Source: Nocardia sp. NRRL S-836
Lineage (GTDB): Bacteria; Actinomycetota; Actinomycetes; Mycobacteriales; Pseudonocardiaceae
Length of the DNA: 64,000 bases
NCBI RefSeq assembly: GCF_001279525.1
Contig: NZ_LGDY01000058.1
Coordinates: forward strand, 62,001 to 126,000
Direction of reading: 5' to 3'
A program made the translations under genes and the position numbers. Under the pieces are notes generated by a model. That model was not told the origin of the DNA and did not search any database. It was given only the letters and a program-made list of their open reading frames with translations. Shown piece after piece: positions 1-9,648 of this stretch; within the stretch, counting starts at the first letter, position 1, and each line of letters opens with the position of its first letter.

Positions 1-3000
1 TCCAGGTCGCTTACGTTCCACAGGATGGCCGCGCCGTCGTGGTCCACCGTGACGAGGGTCTGGCGGTCAGTGCTGAACGCCATCCTGGTCACCAGGGCAC
101 CGTGTCCGGCGAGCGGCTGCCCGATGCGCAGCGGCCGGGTGGGGTCGCGGAGGTCCCAGAGGATGGCCGTGAAGTCCGCGCCCGACGTCACCAGCACATC
201 GCCCGCGAGTGCGGAGTCCTGCACATCTCCACTGCGTTCACCGGGCTGCGTGTCGACGGCATGAGGTTTCCGGGGATCGCTGACGTCCCACAGCCACGTC
301 GCAGGGCCCGGACCGCCGTGCACCAGCATGGTGCCGTCGCGGCTGAACGCGACCCGGTTCGCCACAAGGGTTTCGCTCGACACCACGGTGCGGTCGTGGC
401 CTGCCACGTCCCACAGCCACACCCGTCCGCCGAGGTTGGCGATGGCGAGCTGCCGGCCGTCCGATCGGAACGCGAGGTCGCTCACCTTGAAACCGCGTCC
501 ACTGACCGGCTCGTCGACGCGGAAGGGAGCGGTTGGGTCGCTGATGTCCCACAACAGCACGGACCCGTCGTGCGAACCGGTCGCCAGCAGACGTCCGTCC
601 TGGCTGACCGCCAGTGCGGTGACCGCGTCGTGGTGCCCTGACGCGAACTCGTGGACCTTCGCGGGCCTGGCGCGGTCGAGGGTGTCCCAGAAAGTGATCA
701 TGCCATCGCCTCCGGACGTGACGAGCAGTCGGCCGTCCGAGCGGAACTCCAGCTGCGCGACCTGGTCGGTGCGACCGGGAAGCGGTTCGCCGTGCCGGAC
801 TGGCTCGGCCGGGTTGCGGAGGTGCCACAGCATCGCTTTCTGGTCTTGCCCACCGGTCGCCAGGTACCTGCCGTCCGGGCTGAACGCGAGCGCCGCGATG
901 CCGAGCGCGTGGCCGTGGAACGACGGCAGCGCGCGCGGTTCGGCCGGGCTTCGCACGTCCCAGCGCAACACGGACCTGTCCTGGCTCGCCGCCACCAGGG
1001 TTCCGCTGTCCGGGCTGAACGCGACATCGCGCAGAGCCCCGCTGATCGGCGGTGCGCCCAGGCGGGACACCCTGGACCGGTCGCTGACATCCCACAGGAC
1101 CAGCGGGTGTTGCCCGGCACCCACGCCGGCCAAGGTGCGACCGTCGGGGCTGAAGGCAACGGAGGACCACAGGGGGTCGGGCTCGCGCGGCAGCGGAGGC
1201 AGAGCCGTGGCGCGAGCCGGGTCACCCGTGTCCCACAGCATCACCGTGCCGTCCCAGCCGGCGCTGGCGAGTGTGTGTCCGCCGGGGTGGAACGCCAGCC
1301 CCACCACCGGCTGGTCGTGACCGAACAGCCGCCCGAGCTCGCGTGGCGCGGCCGGCACGCTGATGTCCCACAACTGCACGACACCTTCGCGGCCCCCCGC
1401 TGCGAGGGTGTGACCGTCCGGACTGATGGCGATCGTGTGCACAGCCGCGTTGTAGCCGCTGATCGGGTGGCCGATCCGGGTGGCCGAAGCGGGTGCGCTG
1501 ACGTCCCACAGGATCACGTGGCCGTCCATGTCGGCCGTCGCGAGCAGGGGCGCGGCCGGGCTGAACGCGAGGTCGGCGACTTGGGCCTGGTGCCCGGTCA
1601 ACCGGGTCAGCTCCCGCGGCCGCTCCGGATCCGCGAGGTCGTGCAGGATCACGGTTCGATCGGCGCCGGCCGTGGCCAGGGTGCGCTTGTCCGCGGCGAA
1701 CCCCACGGCCAGCACCTCACCGGTGTGCCCGGTCATGGTGCCGCCGTAGTTGGTGCCCGTGAGCGACTCGATCAGGCTGTTCCTCGTGTCGAGACCGGGG
1801 TTCAGCTCGTGCGCCGCCACGCCGAGCATGAACGCGAGCTGCGGGTCGTCGCGGAGGTTGGCTTCAGCGCGCGACACCAGCGCCCGCGAGGTGGCGATCC
1901 GTTGCTGTCGCTCGGCTTCTCGTTGCTGGACGAGCGCCACGCCCGCCGCCACCAGCGCCACGGCGAGCAGTGCGGAGAGCACCGTGGTCAGGCGGCCCCG
2001 GCGGAGGCGGTCGCGGCGCAGGCCGGCGAGCAGGAACGCCCGGCTGCAGTCCCCCAGTTCGACACGGCTCGTCCTGATCGCGCCGGAGCTGCGGCGCCAC
2101 CGGCCGGGTACCTCGGCGCCGACGTCCGCGACAGCGGCGGCGAGCTGGTTGCGTTCCCATAGGCGGGTAGCGGGACGGCCGTGAGCGTCCCACGAGGTGG
2201 CGGCGCGGTCGATCGCGCCGCGAGCGCGCAGGGCGCTCGCCTCGGCGGTGATGGCGTCGGCCATGGGTTGCCAGGCGGTCAGGAACGCCTCGTGCGCAAC
2301 GGTGACGGCGCCGTCGTCCTCGGCGGTGAGCAGCCGGTGGGCGATGAAGACGTCCATCTCCCGGGCGACCGGGCCGGGGAGCGCGGATCGGACCGCACGG
2401 CCACGGACGGGCTGGTCGTGGTCATCCACGGTCACCAGTTCGAGGAGGCCGGTGATGACCTCGCCGGGCGCGCGTCCGGTGGTGGTGGTCGCCTCGGTCA
2501 AGGCCTTGTCGGCCTGCTTGACCAATGCTCCGCGGACGCCGCCGAGCTCGTCGTAGCGGGCCGCCGAAAGCGCGGAGCCTGCGCGGTCCCGTGCCAGTTG
2601 CGCCAGGGTGAAGGCGAGCAGCGGGAGTGCGGAGCCGTCGTCGGTGTCGGCGACAAGGCGTTGCAGCAGGTCTTCCGAGACGGTGATGCCGGCGAGACGG
2701 GCGGGCCCTTCCACGACCGAGCGCAGCTGCGCCCGCGCCAGGGGCCTCACCGGGAACGTCGCCCCGGCCAGCGGGTGCAGGTCGGGGTCGGCTAGGACGC
2801 GATCGACGAACTCGGAGCGGACGGTCGCGACGAGCTGCACCGGGCCACGGGCCAGACCTGACAGCGTGTGAGCGAACGACGCTTTGTCCTCGTCCGGTGT
2901 CTGGGTGAGCAGTTCTTCCAACTGGTCGATCACGACGAGCAACCGCTCCTGGCGGTGGCCGGGCCGTCCGATCAGCAGTTCCTCGACCAGATCGGCGATC

Positions 3001-3743
3001 CGACCGGCCCGCACGTCGGCGACGCTCCACTCGAGGCCCCTGCGGCGGGCGGTGCTGACGAGCTCGCGGACCAGGACGGACTCCGGATCGGTGCCGGGGG
3101 TGAACGGCGACAGGGTCAGCCAGCCCGGCTCCCCCGCGATCACCGGCACGAGACCGGCCCGGACCAGGGAGGACTTGCCACAGCCGGACGGGCCTATGAC
3201 GAGCAGGCAGCCGTCGGCGGCGGGTGAGCGGACCGCGCGGGCGAGGTTGGCGGTCTCGGCGGTGCGGCCGAAGAACACGCTGCGCAGGCCGGCGTCGAAC
3301 GCGCGCAGGCCCGGGTAGGGCGATTGGCGCTGTGACCAGCCCGTGGTCAATTGATCGGTGCGGCGGACGGCCTCGATCAGACGGGCGCGGGCAAGCGGTT
3401 GATCGGTGGTCAGATCAGCGAACTGCACCGGGAAGCGGAGCAACGGGTGTTCGGCGCCCGGCTCGGTGAGCACGGGGACGACGACGCTGCCGAGCCAGCG
3501 GGCGAACAGGGCCTCGGTACTGCACCAGACCGAACGCGCGTAGGCGGCGGTGATGAGGCAGACGACGACGTCGGCCCAGCGCAGGCGGTCGCGGAGCTGG
3601 CGTTCCCAGTCCTCGCCGACGGTCAGGCCGCGGGCGGGATCCTGGTCGACGAACGCCTCGTGGCCATCGGCGGTGAGCCATGAGGCCACTTCGAGGGCGC
3701 GGGCGAGGTTCTGACTCGCATAGCTGATGAACACCCGTGCCAT
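1..3743 (-). CDS. TIR-nSTAND1-WD40 repeat protein, 3' end outside window
   Basis: The reading frame is open from ATG 3743 to the window edge, at least 1,247 codons. Residues 1-125 form a TIR-like domain: FISYA near the start, and a WCxxE motif around residue 74 whose Glu77 matches the catalytic glutamate of NAD-cleaving TIR domains. A STAND NTPase follows, with Walker A GPSGCGKSS at about 184-192 and a Walker B of the form VVIDQLEEL. A single hydrophobic helix near residue 585 precedes a long run of WD40 blades ending in LWDV or LWNV. In this family the WD40 part senses a ligand and the NTPase oligomerises to activate the effector. NADase activity and defence function are inferred. The C-terminal blades and the stop codon are missing from the window. 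Confidence 0.88.
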   Translation of the reverse strand, partial: MARVFISYASQNLARALEVASWLTADGHEAFVDQDPARGLTVGEDWERQLRDRLRWADVVVCLITAAYARSVWCSTEALFARWLGSVVVPVLTEPGAEHPLLRFPVQFADLTTDQPLARARLIEAVRRTDQLTTGWSQRQSPYPGLRAFDAGLRSVFFGRTAETANLARAVRSPAADGCLLVIGPSGCGKSSLVRAGLVPVIAGEPGWLTLSPFTPGTDPESVLVRELVSTARRRGLEWSVADVRAGRIADLVEELLIGRPGHRQERLLVVIDQLEELLTQTPDEDKASFAHTLSGLARGPVQLVATVRSEFVDRVLADPDLHPLAGATFPVRPLARAQLRSVVEGPARLAGITVSEDLLQRLVADTDDGSALPLLAFTLAQLARDRAGSALSAARYDELGGVRGALVKQADKALTEATTTTGRAPGEVITGLLELVTVDDHDQPVRGRAVRSALPGPVAREMDVFIAHRLLTAEDDGAVTVAHEAFLTAWQPMADAITAEASALRARGAIDRAATSWDAHGRPATRLWERNQLAAAVADVGAEVPGRWRRSSGAIRTSRVELGDCSRAFLLAGLRRDRLRRGRLTTVLSALLAVALVAAGVALVQQREAERQQRIATSRALVSRAEANLRDDPQLAFMLGVAAHELNPGLDTRNSLIESLTGTNYGGTMTGHTGEVLAVGFAADKRTLATAGADRTVILHDLADPERPRELTRLTGHQAQVADLAFSPAAPLLATADMDGHVILWDVSAPASATRIGHPISGYNAAVHTIAISPDGHTLAAGGREGVVQLWDISVPAAPRELGRLFGHDQPVVGLAFHPGGHTLASAGWDGTVMLWDTGDPARATALPPLPREPDPLWSSVAFSPDGRTLAGVGAGQHPLVLWDVSDRSRVSRLGAPPISGALRDVAFSPDSGTLVAASQDRSVLRWDVRSPAEPRALPSFHGHALGIAALAFSPDGRYLATGGQDQKAMLWHLRNPAEPVRHGEPLPGRTDQVAQLEFRSDGRLLVTSGGDGMITFWDTLDRARPAKVHEFASGHHDAVTALAVSQDGRLLATGSHDGSVLLWDISDPTAPFRVDEPVSGRGFKVSDLAFRSDGRQLAIANLGGRVWLWDVAGHDRTVVSSETLVANRVAFSRDGTMLVHGGPGPATWLWDVSDPRKPHAVDTQPGERSGDVQDSALAGDVLVTSGADFTAILWDLRDPTRPLRIGQPLAGHGALVTRMAFSTDRQTLVTVDHDGAAILWNVSDL

Positions 3744-3840
3744 GAGTTGAAGATCGTACGCCCACAAACCATCTCGGCGCTTGCCCGAGCGCCGCCCGAT
3801 CGTGTGACCGAACGCCTACCCTGGGCGTCGTTCTCGGGCG

Positions 3841-3855
3841 AAGGAGGCGACCATC
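3841..3855 (+). promoter_or_regulatory. Strong ribosome binding site before an ATC codon
   Basis: AAGGAGG at 3841-3847 lies five bases before ATC at 3853. No ATG, GTG or TTG occupies the matching position. The next in-frame start, TTG 3877, has no ribosome binding site and would remove eight residues of the P450 N-terminus. This site is the reason for preferring the unusual ATC start. Confidence 0.5.
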
Positions 3856-5130
3856 AAAACGGTCATCCGCTGGGGCTTGAACCACGGCGTGCCGAGGGTG
3901 GCGTTGCGCCTCGCCGCACGCAAGGGCGACCTCCAGGGCCGCATCACCGTCGAAGCGAGCAACGGCAACGATCTGACGGCGTTGTTCGACGAGATCCGGT
4001 CGTACGGCGCGATGGCGCCCACCGGCATCGGGTTCGTCACCACCCGCCACGCCGCCGTGCGCGAGGTGCTCGGCAGCGACGCCTTCCAGGCCACCAGGCC
4101 GCGTTACGGCGGCGGGGTGCTCGGCAAGGTCGCGGACTGGGCGGCCACGGACGTGCTGCACCCCGTGCAGCCGCCGTCGTTGCTGGTCACCGAGCCGCCC
4201 GCGCACACCCGCTACCGCAAGCTGGTCACGCGCGTGTTCACCGTGCGCGCGGTCGAGCAGTTGCGGCACCGCACGCAGGAGATCGCCGACCAGCTGCTCG
4301 ACAGCCTCGACCCGAGCGACCCGGTGGACCTGATCGAGACCTACTGCGGCCTGCTGCCGGTGACGGTGATCAGCGAGATCCTCGGGGTGCCGCAGGAGGA
4401 CCGCGCGAAGGTGCTCGCGTTCGGCGCGGCCGCGGCGCCGAGCCTCGACCTCGGGTTGTCGTGGCGGGTGTTCCGCACGGTGGAGACGACGCTGGCCGCG
4501 TTCGACGCCTGGCTCAGCGGGCACATCGACGCCCTGCGCGCCCAGCCCGGCACCAACCTGCTCAGCCAGCTGGTCACCGCCAGCGACGACGGCGTCGGGC
4601 TCACCGAGCGGGAGCTCAAGTCCACGGCCGGCCTGGTGCTGGCGGCCGGGTTCGAGACGACGGTCAACCTGCTGGGCAACGGCATCTCGCTGCTGGCCCG
4701 GCATCCCGAGCAGCTGGAGGTGCTGCGCGCGCGGCCGGAGCTGTGGGCGAACGCCGTCGACGAGGTGCTGCGCCACGACCCGCCGGTGCTGCTGACCGGC
4801 CGGATGTGCGTGAAGGACACGGACGGCCTCGGCGTGCCGGTGCGGCGCGGGCAGCTCGTCGCGACCGTGCTGGCCGGGGCGAACCGCGACCCGGAGGTGT
4901 TCGCCGATCCGCACACCTTCGACGTGACCCGGGACAACGCGCGTGACCACGTGTCGTTCGGGGCGGGGCGGCACTACTGCCTCGGGGCGGCGCTGGCGCG
5001 GATGGAGGGCGAGATCGGGTTGCGGGCGATGTTCCGGCGGTTCCCGGGGTTGCGGCTGGAGCAGGGGGCCGGGCGGCGGCCGACGAGGATCCTGCGGGGG
5101 TTCGAGCGGTTGCCGGTCAGCCTGAACTGA
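3853..5130 (+). CDS. Cytochrome P450
   Basis: Soluble bacterial class I P450 of about 425 residues, the usual length. The I-helix motif AGFETT, the K-helix ExxR (EVLR) and the haem loop FGAGRHYCLG are present, with Cys376 as proximal haem ligand. It would need ferredoxin and ferredoxin reductase, and neither is adjacent. The gene is divergent from the TIR-STAND gene. The start is uncertain: the best ribosome binding site leads to ATC 3853, giving an N-terminus xKTVIRWG, while TTG 3877 is the first standard start. The substrate cannot be told from sequence. The family assignment is firm. Confidence 0.93.
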   Translation: MKTVIRWGLNHGVPRVALRLAARKGDLQGRITVEASNGNDLTALFDEIRSYGAMAPTGIGFVTTRHAAVREVLGSDAFQATRPRYGGGVLGKVADWAATDVLHPVQPPSLLVTEPPAHTRYRKLVTRVFTVRAVEQLRHRTQEIADQLLDSLDPSDPVDLIETYCGLLPVTVISEILGVPQEDRAKVLAFGAAAAPSLDLGLSWRVFRTVETTLAAFDAWLSGHIDALRAQPGTNLLSQLVTASDDGVGLTERELKSTAGLVLAAGFETTVNLLGNGISLLARHPEQLEVLRARPELWANAVDEVLRHDPPVLLTGRMCVKDTDGLGVPVRRGQLVATVLAGANRDPEVFADPHTFDVTRDNARDHVSFGAGRHYCLGAALARMEGEIGLRAMFRRFPGLRLEQGAGRRPTRILRGFERLPVSLN

Positions 5131-5430
5131 ACACATGACCGCTTTCGGATTCGCGCCGTTCGGTTCGGCACCGGCTCTGCACGGACGACTTCCGCTTGCG
5201 TTTCGAGTGGGAACAAACTACCAGCGCCGCGTGGCACAGCAGAGCCAGCGTCGGAGACGCAGATCCAACGGGCCTTCTGCGAGGCTGGTGGTCACATCGG
5301 TAGGAGCGTCACAACCAGTGGAGTCAACGGGCACTCGACTGAGATCAGTCTTCACTGAAGATATCAAGATTGCGTTGGACGACTCGAGTGCGAGGTGCAC
5401 CGCAAGAATCAGACTCGAGGTCCTTAAGCT
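5131..5430 (+). other. Intergenic region upstream of the fused R-M gene
   Basis: 300 bases with no convincing gene. It is lower in GC than its surroundings, as expected for a promoter region. Its last 50 bases hold two CTCGAG hexamers (separate entry). No terminator hairpin for the P450 gene was recognised. Confidence 0.5.
5383..5419 (+). promoter_or_regulatory. Paired CTCGAG sites upstream of the R-M gene
   Basis: CTCGAG occurs at 5383-5388 and 5414-5419, each within GACTCGAG, 31 bases apart, about three helical turns. The second ends 11 bases before the GTG start at 5431 and overlaps the weak GAGG ribosome binding site. CTCGAG is the known target of the PaeR7I/XhoI family, to which the downstream enzyme belongs. 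Methylation-sensitive or enzyme-mediated autoregulation is an inference. Confidence 0.4.
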
Positions 5431-7842
5431 GTGCGGGTGACGCTCCCAACCCTCCAGGTCCAGAACTACGGCGAGGTGTTCACCCGGGATTGGGTGGCCG
5501 AGGCACTGCTCAGCCTGACCGGGTACACCGATGACAAGGACCTAGGCGCGCTTCGGCTGGTGGAGCCCTCGTGTGGCTCAGGAGCGTTCCTCGGGGTGGC
5601 AGTGAAGCGCCTCATTTCCAGTGCGAAGGTGCACGGTCGCGCCCTGGCGTCTCTCGGCGGTGCGATCCGCGCGTACGACCTGCAGGCTGACCAAGTGAAG
5701 ATCGCTCGCACGCTCTGCAGCGATCTCCTGAGGGAGGCCGGAGCCGATCTGGACACCAGCAAGGCGTTGGCGGACGAATGGGTCACCAATGCCGACTTCC
5801 TGTTGATCTACCTCAGAGACTTCAAAGCCGATGTCGTGATCGGGAATCCGCCGTACGTCCGCTACGACGATCTGACAGAGCTGCAGGCCAGCATGTACCG
5901 CCGCAAGTGGCCTACCATGCGAGGTCGAGGCGATATCTACGTGGGCTTCTTCGAACGAGCCCTGCGCATGCTGACACCTGGCGGGAAAGTGGGCTTCATC
6001 TGTGCCGACCGCTGGATGCGAAACCAGTATGGAGCCGATCTGCGGAAGCTTGTGACCAGCGAGTACTCCGTCGACCACGTGTGGACGTTGCACGACGTGT
6101 ACGCGTTCGAACTCGAAGTCTCGGCGTACCCAGCGATCACCGTGCTGAGCAATCGTCCACAGGGTCCGGTCTCGGTAGCTGAAATGACCTTCGAGTACCG
6201 AGGCACTCACGCGTGGGAAGAACTGGTGAACGCGGTTCTGGACGAAAACTTCACAGAGTTCGTCCGCCACGACGTGACAGCGCACCGGCTACCGCAATGG
6301 TTCCAGGGCGACGGGATGTGGCCGATCGGCAGCCCGGCTCGGCTCGCACTGATCAAACACCTCAACGACAACTTCCATCACCTGCACGACGAGAACACCG
6401 GAACAAAGGTTGCCATCGGAATCGCAACGGGCGCGGACAAGGTGTACATCACCCAGGACGCGACATGCGTGGAGCAGGACAGACTGCTTCCACTGGCCAT
6501 GCGGAGCGACCTCGCCTCCGGAAAATTCCAGTGGCAGGGGAACTACCTAGTCAATCCGTGGAACGAGGACGGCACGCTGGTCGCCCTTGACGACTACCCG
6601 AGGTTGCGGCAGTACCTGTCCGCCCACGCGGTGCTACGCGACCGATTCGTGGCGAAGAAGTCACCGGACTCCTGGTACCGCACGATCGACAAGGTGCAGG
6701 CCGCGCTCACAGACAAGAAGAAGCTGCTGCTGCAGGACATGAAGAGCACGATTCAACCTGTCCTTGAAGAAGGCGGCCACTACCCGCATCACAATCTTTA
6801 CTACGTCACCTCTGACACCTGGGACATGGAGGTCCTCGGCGGCATCCTGCTGTCGCGAATCGCGCAAGCCTTCATCGAGGCTTACGCAGTGCGGATGCGC
6901 GGCGACACCCTGAGGTTCCAGGCGCAGTACCTCAAGCTCATCCGAGTACCTGCACAAGATGAGATCGACGCGAATACCCAGGAAGCACTGCGGGAGGCGT
7001 TCCGGGCTCGCGATGTGCAAGCCGCGACGAACGCGGCAGCGATCGCTTACAAAATTGATTTGAAGGATTACGAGCTGATGCCGGCCACAGAGGAAAAATC
7101 ACGAGAGCTGAGCTCCATCCAGAAGGATTTTAACACGGCGATCATCGCCTTCTGGGAGGGACGTACACTCCAGACTCAGAAGCAGCTGGCAGGCGAAACC
7201 ACCGATGTCGGCACCAGAGCCGCTGTAACCGCCGGCAAGCACCTCGATGCTGTGGGCGAGCTGATTGCACAGCAGTTCGCTCCGCTGGCCCTCTTGACCC
7301 CCGAAGTCAAGGTTCACGGGCAGGCTACGCTGCCCGGCTACTACCGACGTTCCAAGAACTGGGACATCGTGGTGACCTATCGAGACATCCTGGTGGCGGC
7401 CATCGAGTGCAAATCCCAGGTCGGCTCGGTGGGCAACAACTTCAACAACCGGGCCGAAGAGGCGATCGGCAGCGCCACCGATCTGAGGCGTGCCTTCGCA
7501 CACCTGAAGCCGAACACAAGGGTTGCCCCGTGGCTCGGTTACATGTTCGTCTTCGAGCGGACGAAGGCGACGTTGCGGCCGGTTCGAGATAAGGCAGCGG
7601 CGCTCTTCGGCGCCGATCCCGACTTCGCGGACTCCTCCTACGCGGCTCGGTACCAGTTGCTGTGTCAACGCCTTGTCCAAGACGGCGTCTATGACGCTGC
7701 CTGTTTCGTCAGCACGTCGAAGGACAAGGGCATCTCCGATGAACCGGTACCCGAACTGTCCACCGAGAGCTTCATAAAGGCAATCGCCGACCGAGTGTCG
7801 TTGATCGAGAAAATCATCGAGGAAGATCGGCGGAAGAAGTGA
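5431..7842 (+). CDS. Fused adenine methyltransferase and PaeR7I-type endonuclease
   Basis: A single 803-residue restriction-modification polypeptide. Residues 1 to about 550 are an N6-adenine methyltransferase with the SAM-binding motif CGSGAF near 48-53 and catalytic NPPY at 139-142, plus a target-recognition region. Residues from about 555 form a PaeR7I/XhoI-like nuclease with the NWD aspartate near 644, the ECK part of a PD-(D/E)xK site near 660-662, and the family signature GNNFNNRAEEA. The known family cuts and methylates CTCGAG; the same specificity here is inferred. It lies next to a split homologous system at 7894-10758. Its hairpin terminator is shared with the convergent methyltransferase. 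In classical PaeR7I systems the two activities are on separate proteins, so the fusion is notable. Confidence 0.9.
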   Translation: MRVTLPTLQVQNYGEVFTRDWVAEALLSLTGYTDDKDLGALRLVEPSCGSGAFLGVAVKRLISSAKVHGRALASLGGAIRAYDLQADQVKIARTLCSDLLREAGADLDTSKALADEWVTNADFLLIYLRDFKADVVIGNPPYVRYDDLTELQASMYRRKWPTMRGRGDIYVGFFERALRMLTPGGKVGFICADRWMRNQYGADLRKLVTSEYSVDHVWTLHDVYAFELEVSAYPAITVLSNRPQGPVSVAEMTFEYRGTHAWEELVNAVLDENFTEFVRHDVTAHRLPQWFQGDGMWPIGSPARLALIKHLNDNFHHLHDENTGTKVAIGIATGADKVYITQDATCVEQDRLLPLAMRSDLASGKFQWQGNYLVNPWNEDGTLVALDDYPRLRQYLSAHAVLRDRFVAKKSPDSWYRTIDKVQAALTDKKKLLLQDMKSTIQPVLEEGGHYPHHNLYYVTSDTWDMEVLGGILLSRIAQAFIEAYAVRMRGDTLRFQAQYLKLIRVPAQDEIDANTQEALREAFRARDVQAATNAAAIAYKIDLKDYELMPATEEKSRELSSIQKDFNTAIIAFWEGRTLQTQKQLAGETTDVGTRAAVTAGKHLDAVGELIAQQFAPLALLTPEVKVHGQATLPGYYRRSKNWDIVVTYRDILVAAIECKSQVGSVGNNFNNRAEEAIGSATDLRRAFAHLKPNTRVAPWLGYMFVFERTKATLRPVRDKAAALFGADPDFADSSYAARYQLLCQRLVQDGVYDAACFVSTSKDKGISDEPVPELSTESFIKAIADRVSLIEKIIEEDRRKK

Positions 7843-7860
7843 TACAACGCTGGTATCAGG

Positions 7861-7892
7861 CTCGCACACCGTCGAGCGTGACGGTGTGCGAG
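7861..7892. terminator. Bidirectional hairpin terminator
   Basis: A perfect 13-base stem (CTCGCACACCGTC at 7861-7873 with its complement at 7880-7892) and a six-base loop fill the 51 bases between the stops of two convergent genes. There is no long T run, which is common in high-GC actinomycetes. Confidence 0.8.
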
Positions 7893-7893
7893 A

Positions 7894-9648
7894 TCAGTCC
7901 AAGTCCTGGGCGAGAAGCCCGTACGCGTTCAAGGCCGCAGTTGTCGCCGCCCGCACATCTCTCGCGATGAAGGCGTCCCTCAGGGCCTGTCTTGTGTCGG
8001 CGCCCAGGTCGACATAACGAGGCACCCGAATCCTCCTCAAGTATTGCGCCTGGAACCGCAAGGTATTGCCTCGCATGCGCACCGAGTAGGCCTCGATGAA
8101 CGCCTGTGCCACCCGTGAGAGCAACAGTCCGCCGAGCACGTGCAGATCCCAATTCGTCGAGACGACGTAGTAGAGGTTGTGGTGCGGGTAGCAGCCCTCG
8201 TCCTCGAACACGGGGCTGAGCGAGGTCTGCATGTCCTGGATCAGGAGCTTTTCCCTCGACAGCAGCTCGTGGCTGACCTTGTCGATGGTCCGGTACCAGC
8301 TCCGCGGATTGGCCATGGCGGTGTGCCGTTCAGCCAAGCGCGTTCGGTGTTCGAACAAGTAGGCCCTCAGCCCTGGGTAGTCCGCGAGGTCAACCAGCTC
8401 ACCGCTGCGCTTCCACGGGTTGATCAACCACCGCCCACCCCAGTTGAAGCCGCCGGATCGTGTGTCCGACGCGACGGCGAGCTTGAGTAGACGATCGCTC
8501 TCGATGTGGTCAAGTCGTGGATCATCGTGCTCAAGTACGTAGACCTTGTCCGCACCAGTCGTAACACCGATACCGACCCGTGTGCCGTTAGCGGGGTCAT
8601 GCAGTGACTCGAAGTTGTCGTTCAGCCGCTTGATGAGCGCTATCCGAGCTGGGCTGCCAGTCGGCCACATCTCTTCACCCGAAAACCACTGCGGAAGACG
8701 GAACGCGCTGTAGCCAACACCTTCCGCAGCTACATCGGAACTGTTGAGCGTCCACGCCGCGAGAGCTCGCGCGGCTCCATCATCGAAGCTGCGACTTGTC
8801 TCGGCCACGACGACCTCTCCTTGTTCCCGACGACTCATGACCGTGATGGCGGGGTAGGAAGAGACCTGAGCTTCGAAAGCGTCTACGTCATGCATGGTCC
8901 ACACGGCCTCAACGCTGTGGTCGCGAGCAACGAGCTGTCTAAGCGCTGAGCCGTACTGATTGCGCATCCACCGATCGGCACAGATGAAGGCGAGCCGGCC
9001 ACCAAGCTTCAACGATCGCAACGCACGTTCGTAGAACCCCACGTACATGTCGGCCCTACCAGACATCGTTGGCCACCGCGCGCGGTACTCAGCTCGAACC
9101 TTGTCATCGATGCTGTCGAAGCGGATGTACGGTGGGTTGCCGATGACGAAGTCGGCTTCAGGTTCGCAACCCTGATCAATCAGGTTCGCACCGGCTGTGG
9201 CCGACAGCAGGTAGTCGCGCTGACGAATCCATTGGTGTGCGAGTTCCGTCGCGATCGCCGCCGGCACCCCACTGCTCCGGAGCATCTTCGTCACCAGTTG
9301 CCGACATCGTTCGACGTGCTGCGGCTGCACGTCGAAGGCTTGCAACGCCGTCAACGCCTGCCCATCGAGCGCACCTCTGCGGGACGCCGAGCTTGCTATC
9401 AGCCGCTCGACCGCAGGGACGACGAACGCCCCCGAACCGCACGCCGGCTCGACCAATCGCAATGCGGCCAGATCACGATCAACGGTGTAACCGATGAGAT
9501 CAAGCATCACCTCGACGACCCATCGACGGGTGAACACTTCGCCGTGCTTGACAGAAATCCTGGCTCGCCGACCTGGCAACAGGGCTCGCGCGACTGCCAA
9601 GCGGCTGACCTTCGCCGCTGCGCTCGCAACCGGGATCAGCACACGCAT
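7894..9648 (-). CDS. N6-adenine DNA methyltransferase (XhoI/PaeR7I type)
   Basis: 584 residues with CGSGAF at 70-75 and NPPYIRF from residue 171. It is clearly homologous along its whole length to the methyltransferase half of the fused protein at 5431: both have GEVFTR near the start, CADRWMRNQYG, YPHHNLYYV and RMRG.TLRFQAQYL blocks. It presumably protects the target of the divergent nuclease at 9871. The start at 9648 gives about 22 residues more than the fused protein has before the shared GEVFTR block, so a later start is possible, but I see no better one. It ends two bases from the shared terminator hairpin. Confidence 0.9.
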   Translation of the reverse strand: MRVLIPVASAAAKVSRLAVARALLPGRRARISVKHGEVFTRRWVVEVMLDLIGYTVDRDLAALRLVEPACGSGAFVVPAVERLIASSASRRGALDGQALTALQAFDVQPQHVERCRQLVTKMLRSSGVPAAIATELAHQWIRQRDYLLSATAGANLIDQGCEPEADFVIGNPPYIRFDSIDDKVRAEYRARWPTMSGRADMYVGFYERALRSLKLGGRLAFICADRWMRNQYGSALRQLVARDHSVEAVWTMHDVDAFEAQVSSYPAITVMSRREQGEVVVAETSRSFDDGAARALAAWTLNSSDVAAEGVGYSAFRLPQWFSGEEMWPTGSPARIALIKRLNDNFESLHDPANGTRVGIGVTTGADKVYVLEHDDPRLDHIESDRLLKLAVASDTRSGGFNWGGRWLINPWKRSGELVDLADYPGLRAYLFEHRTRLAERHTAMANPRSWYRTIDKVSHELLSREKLLIQDMQTSLSPVFEDEGCYPHHNLYYVVSTNWDLHVLGGLLLSRVAQAFIEAYSVRMRGNTLRFQAQYLRRIRVPRYVDLGADTRQALRDAFIARDVRAATTAALNAYGLLAQDLD

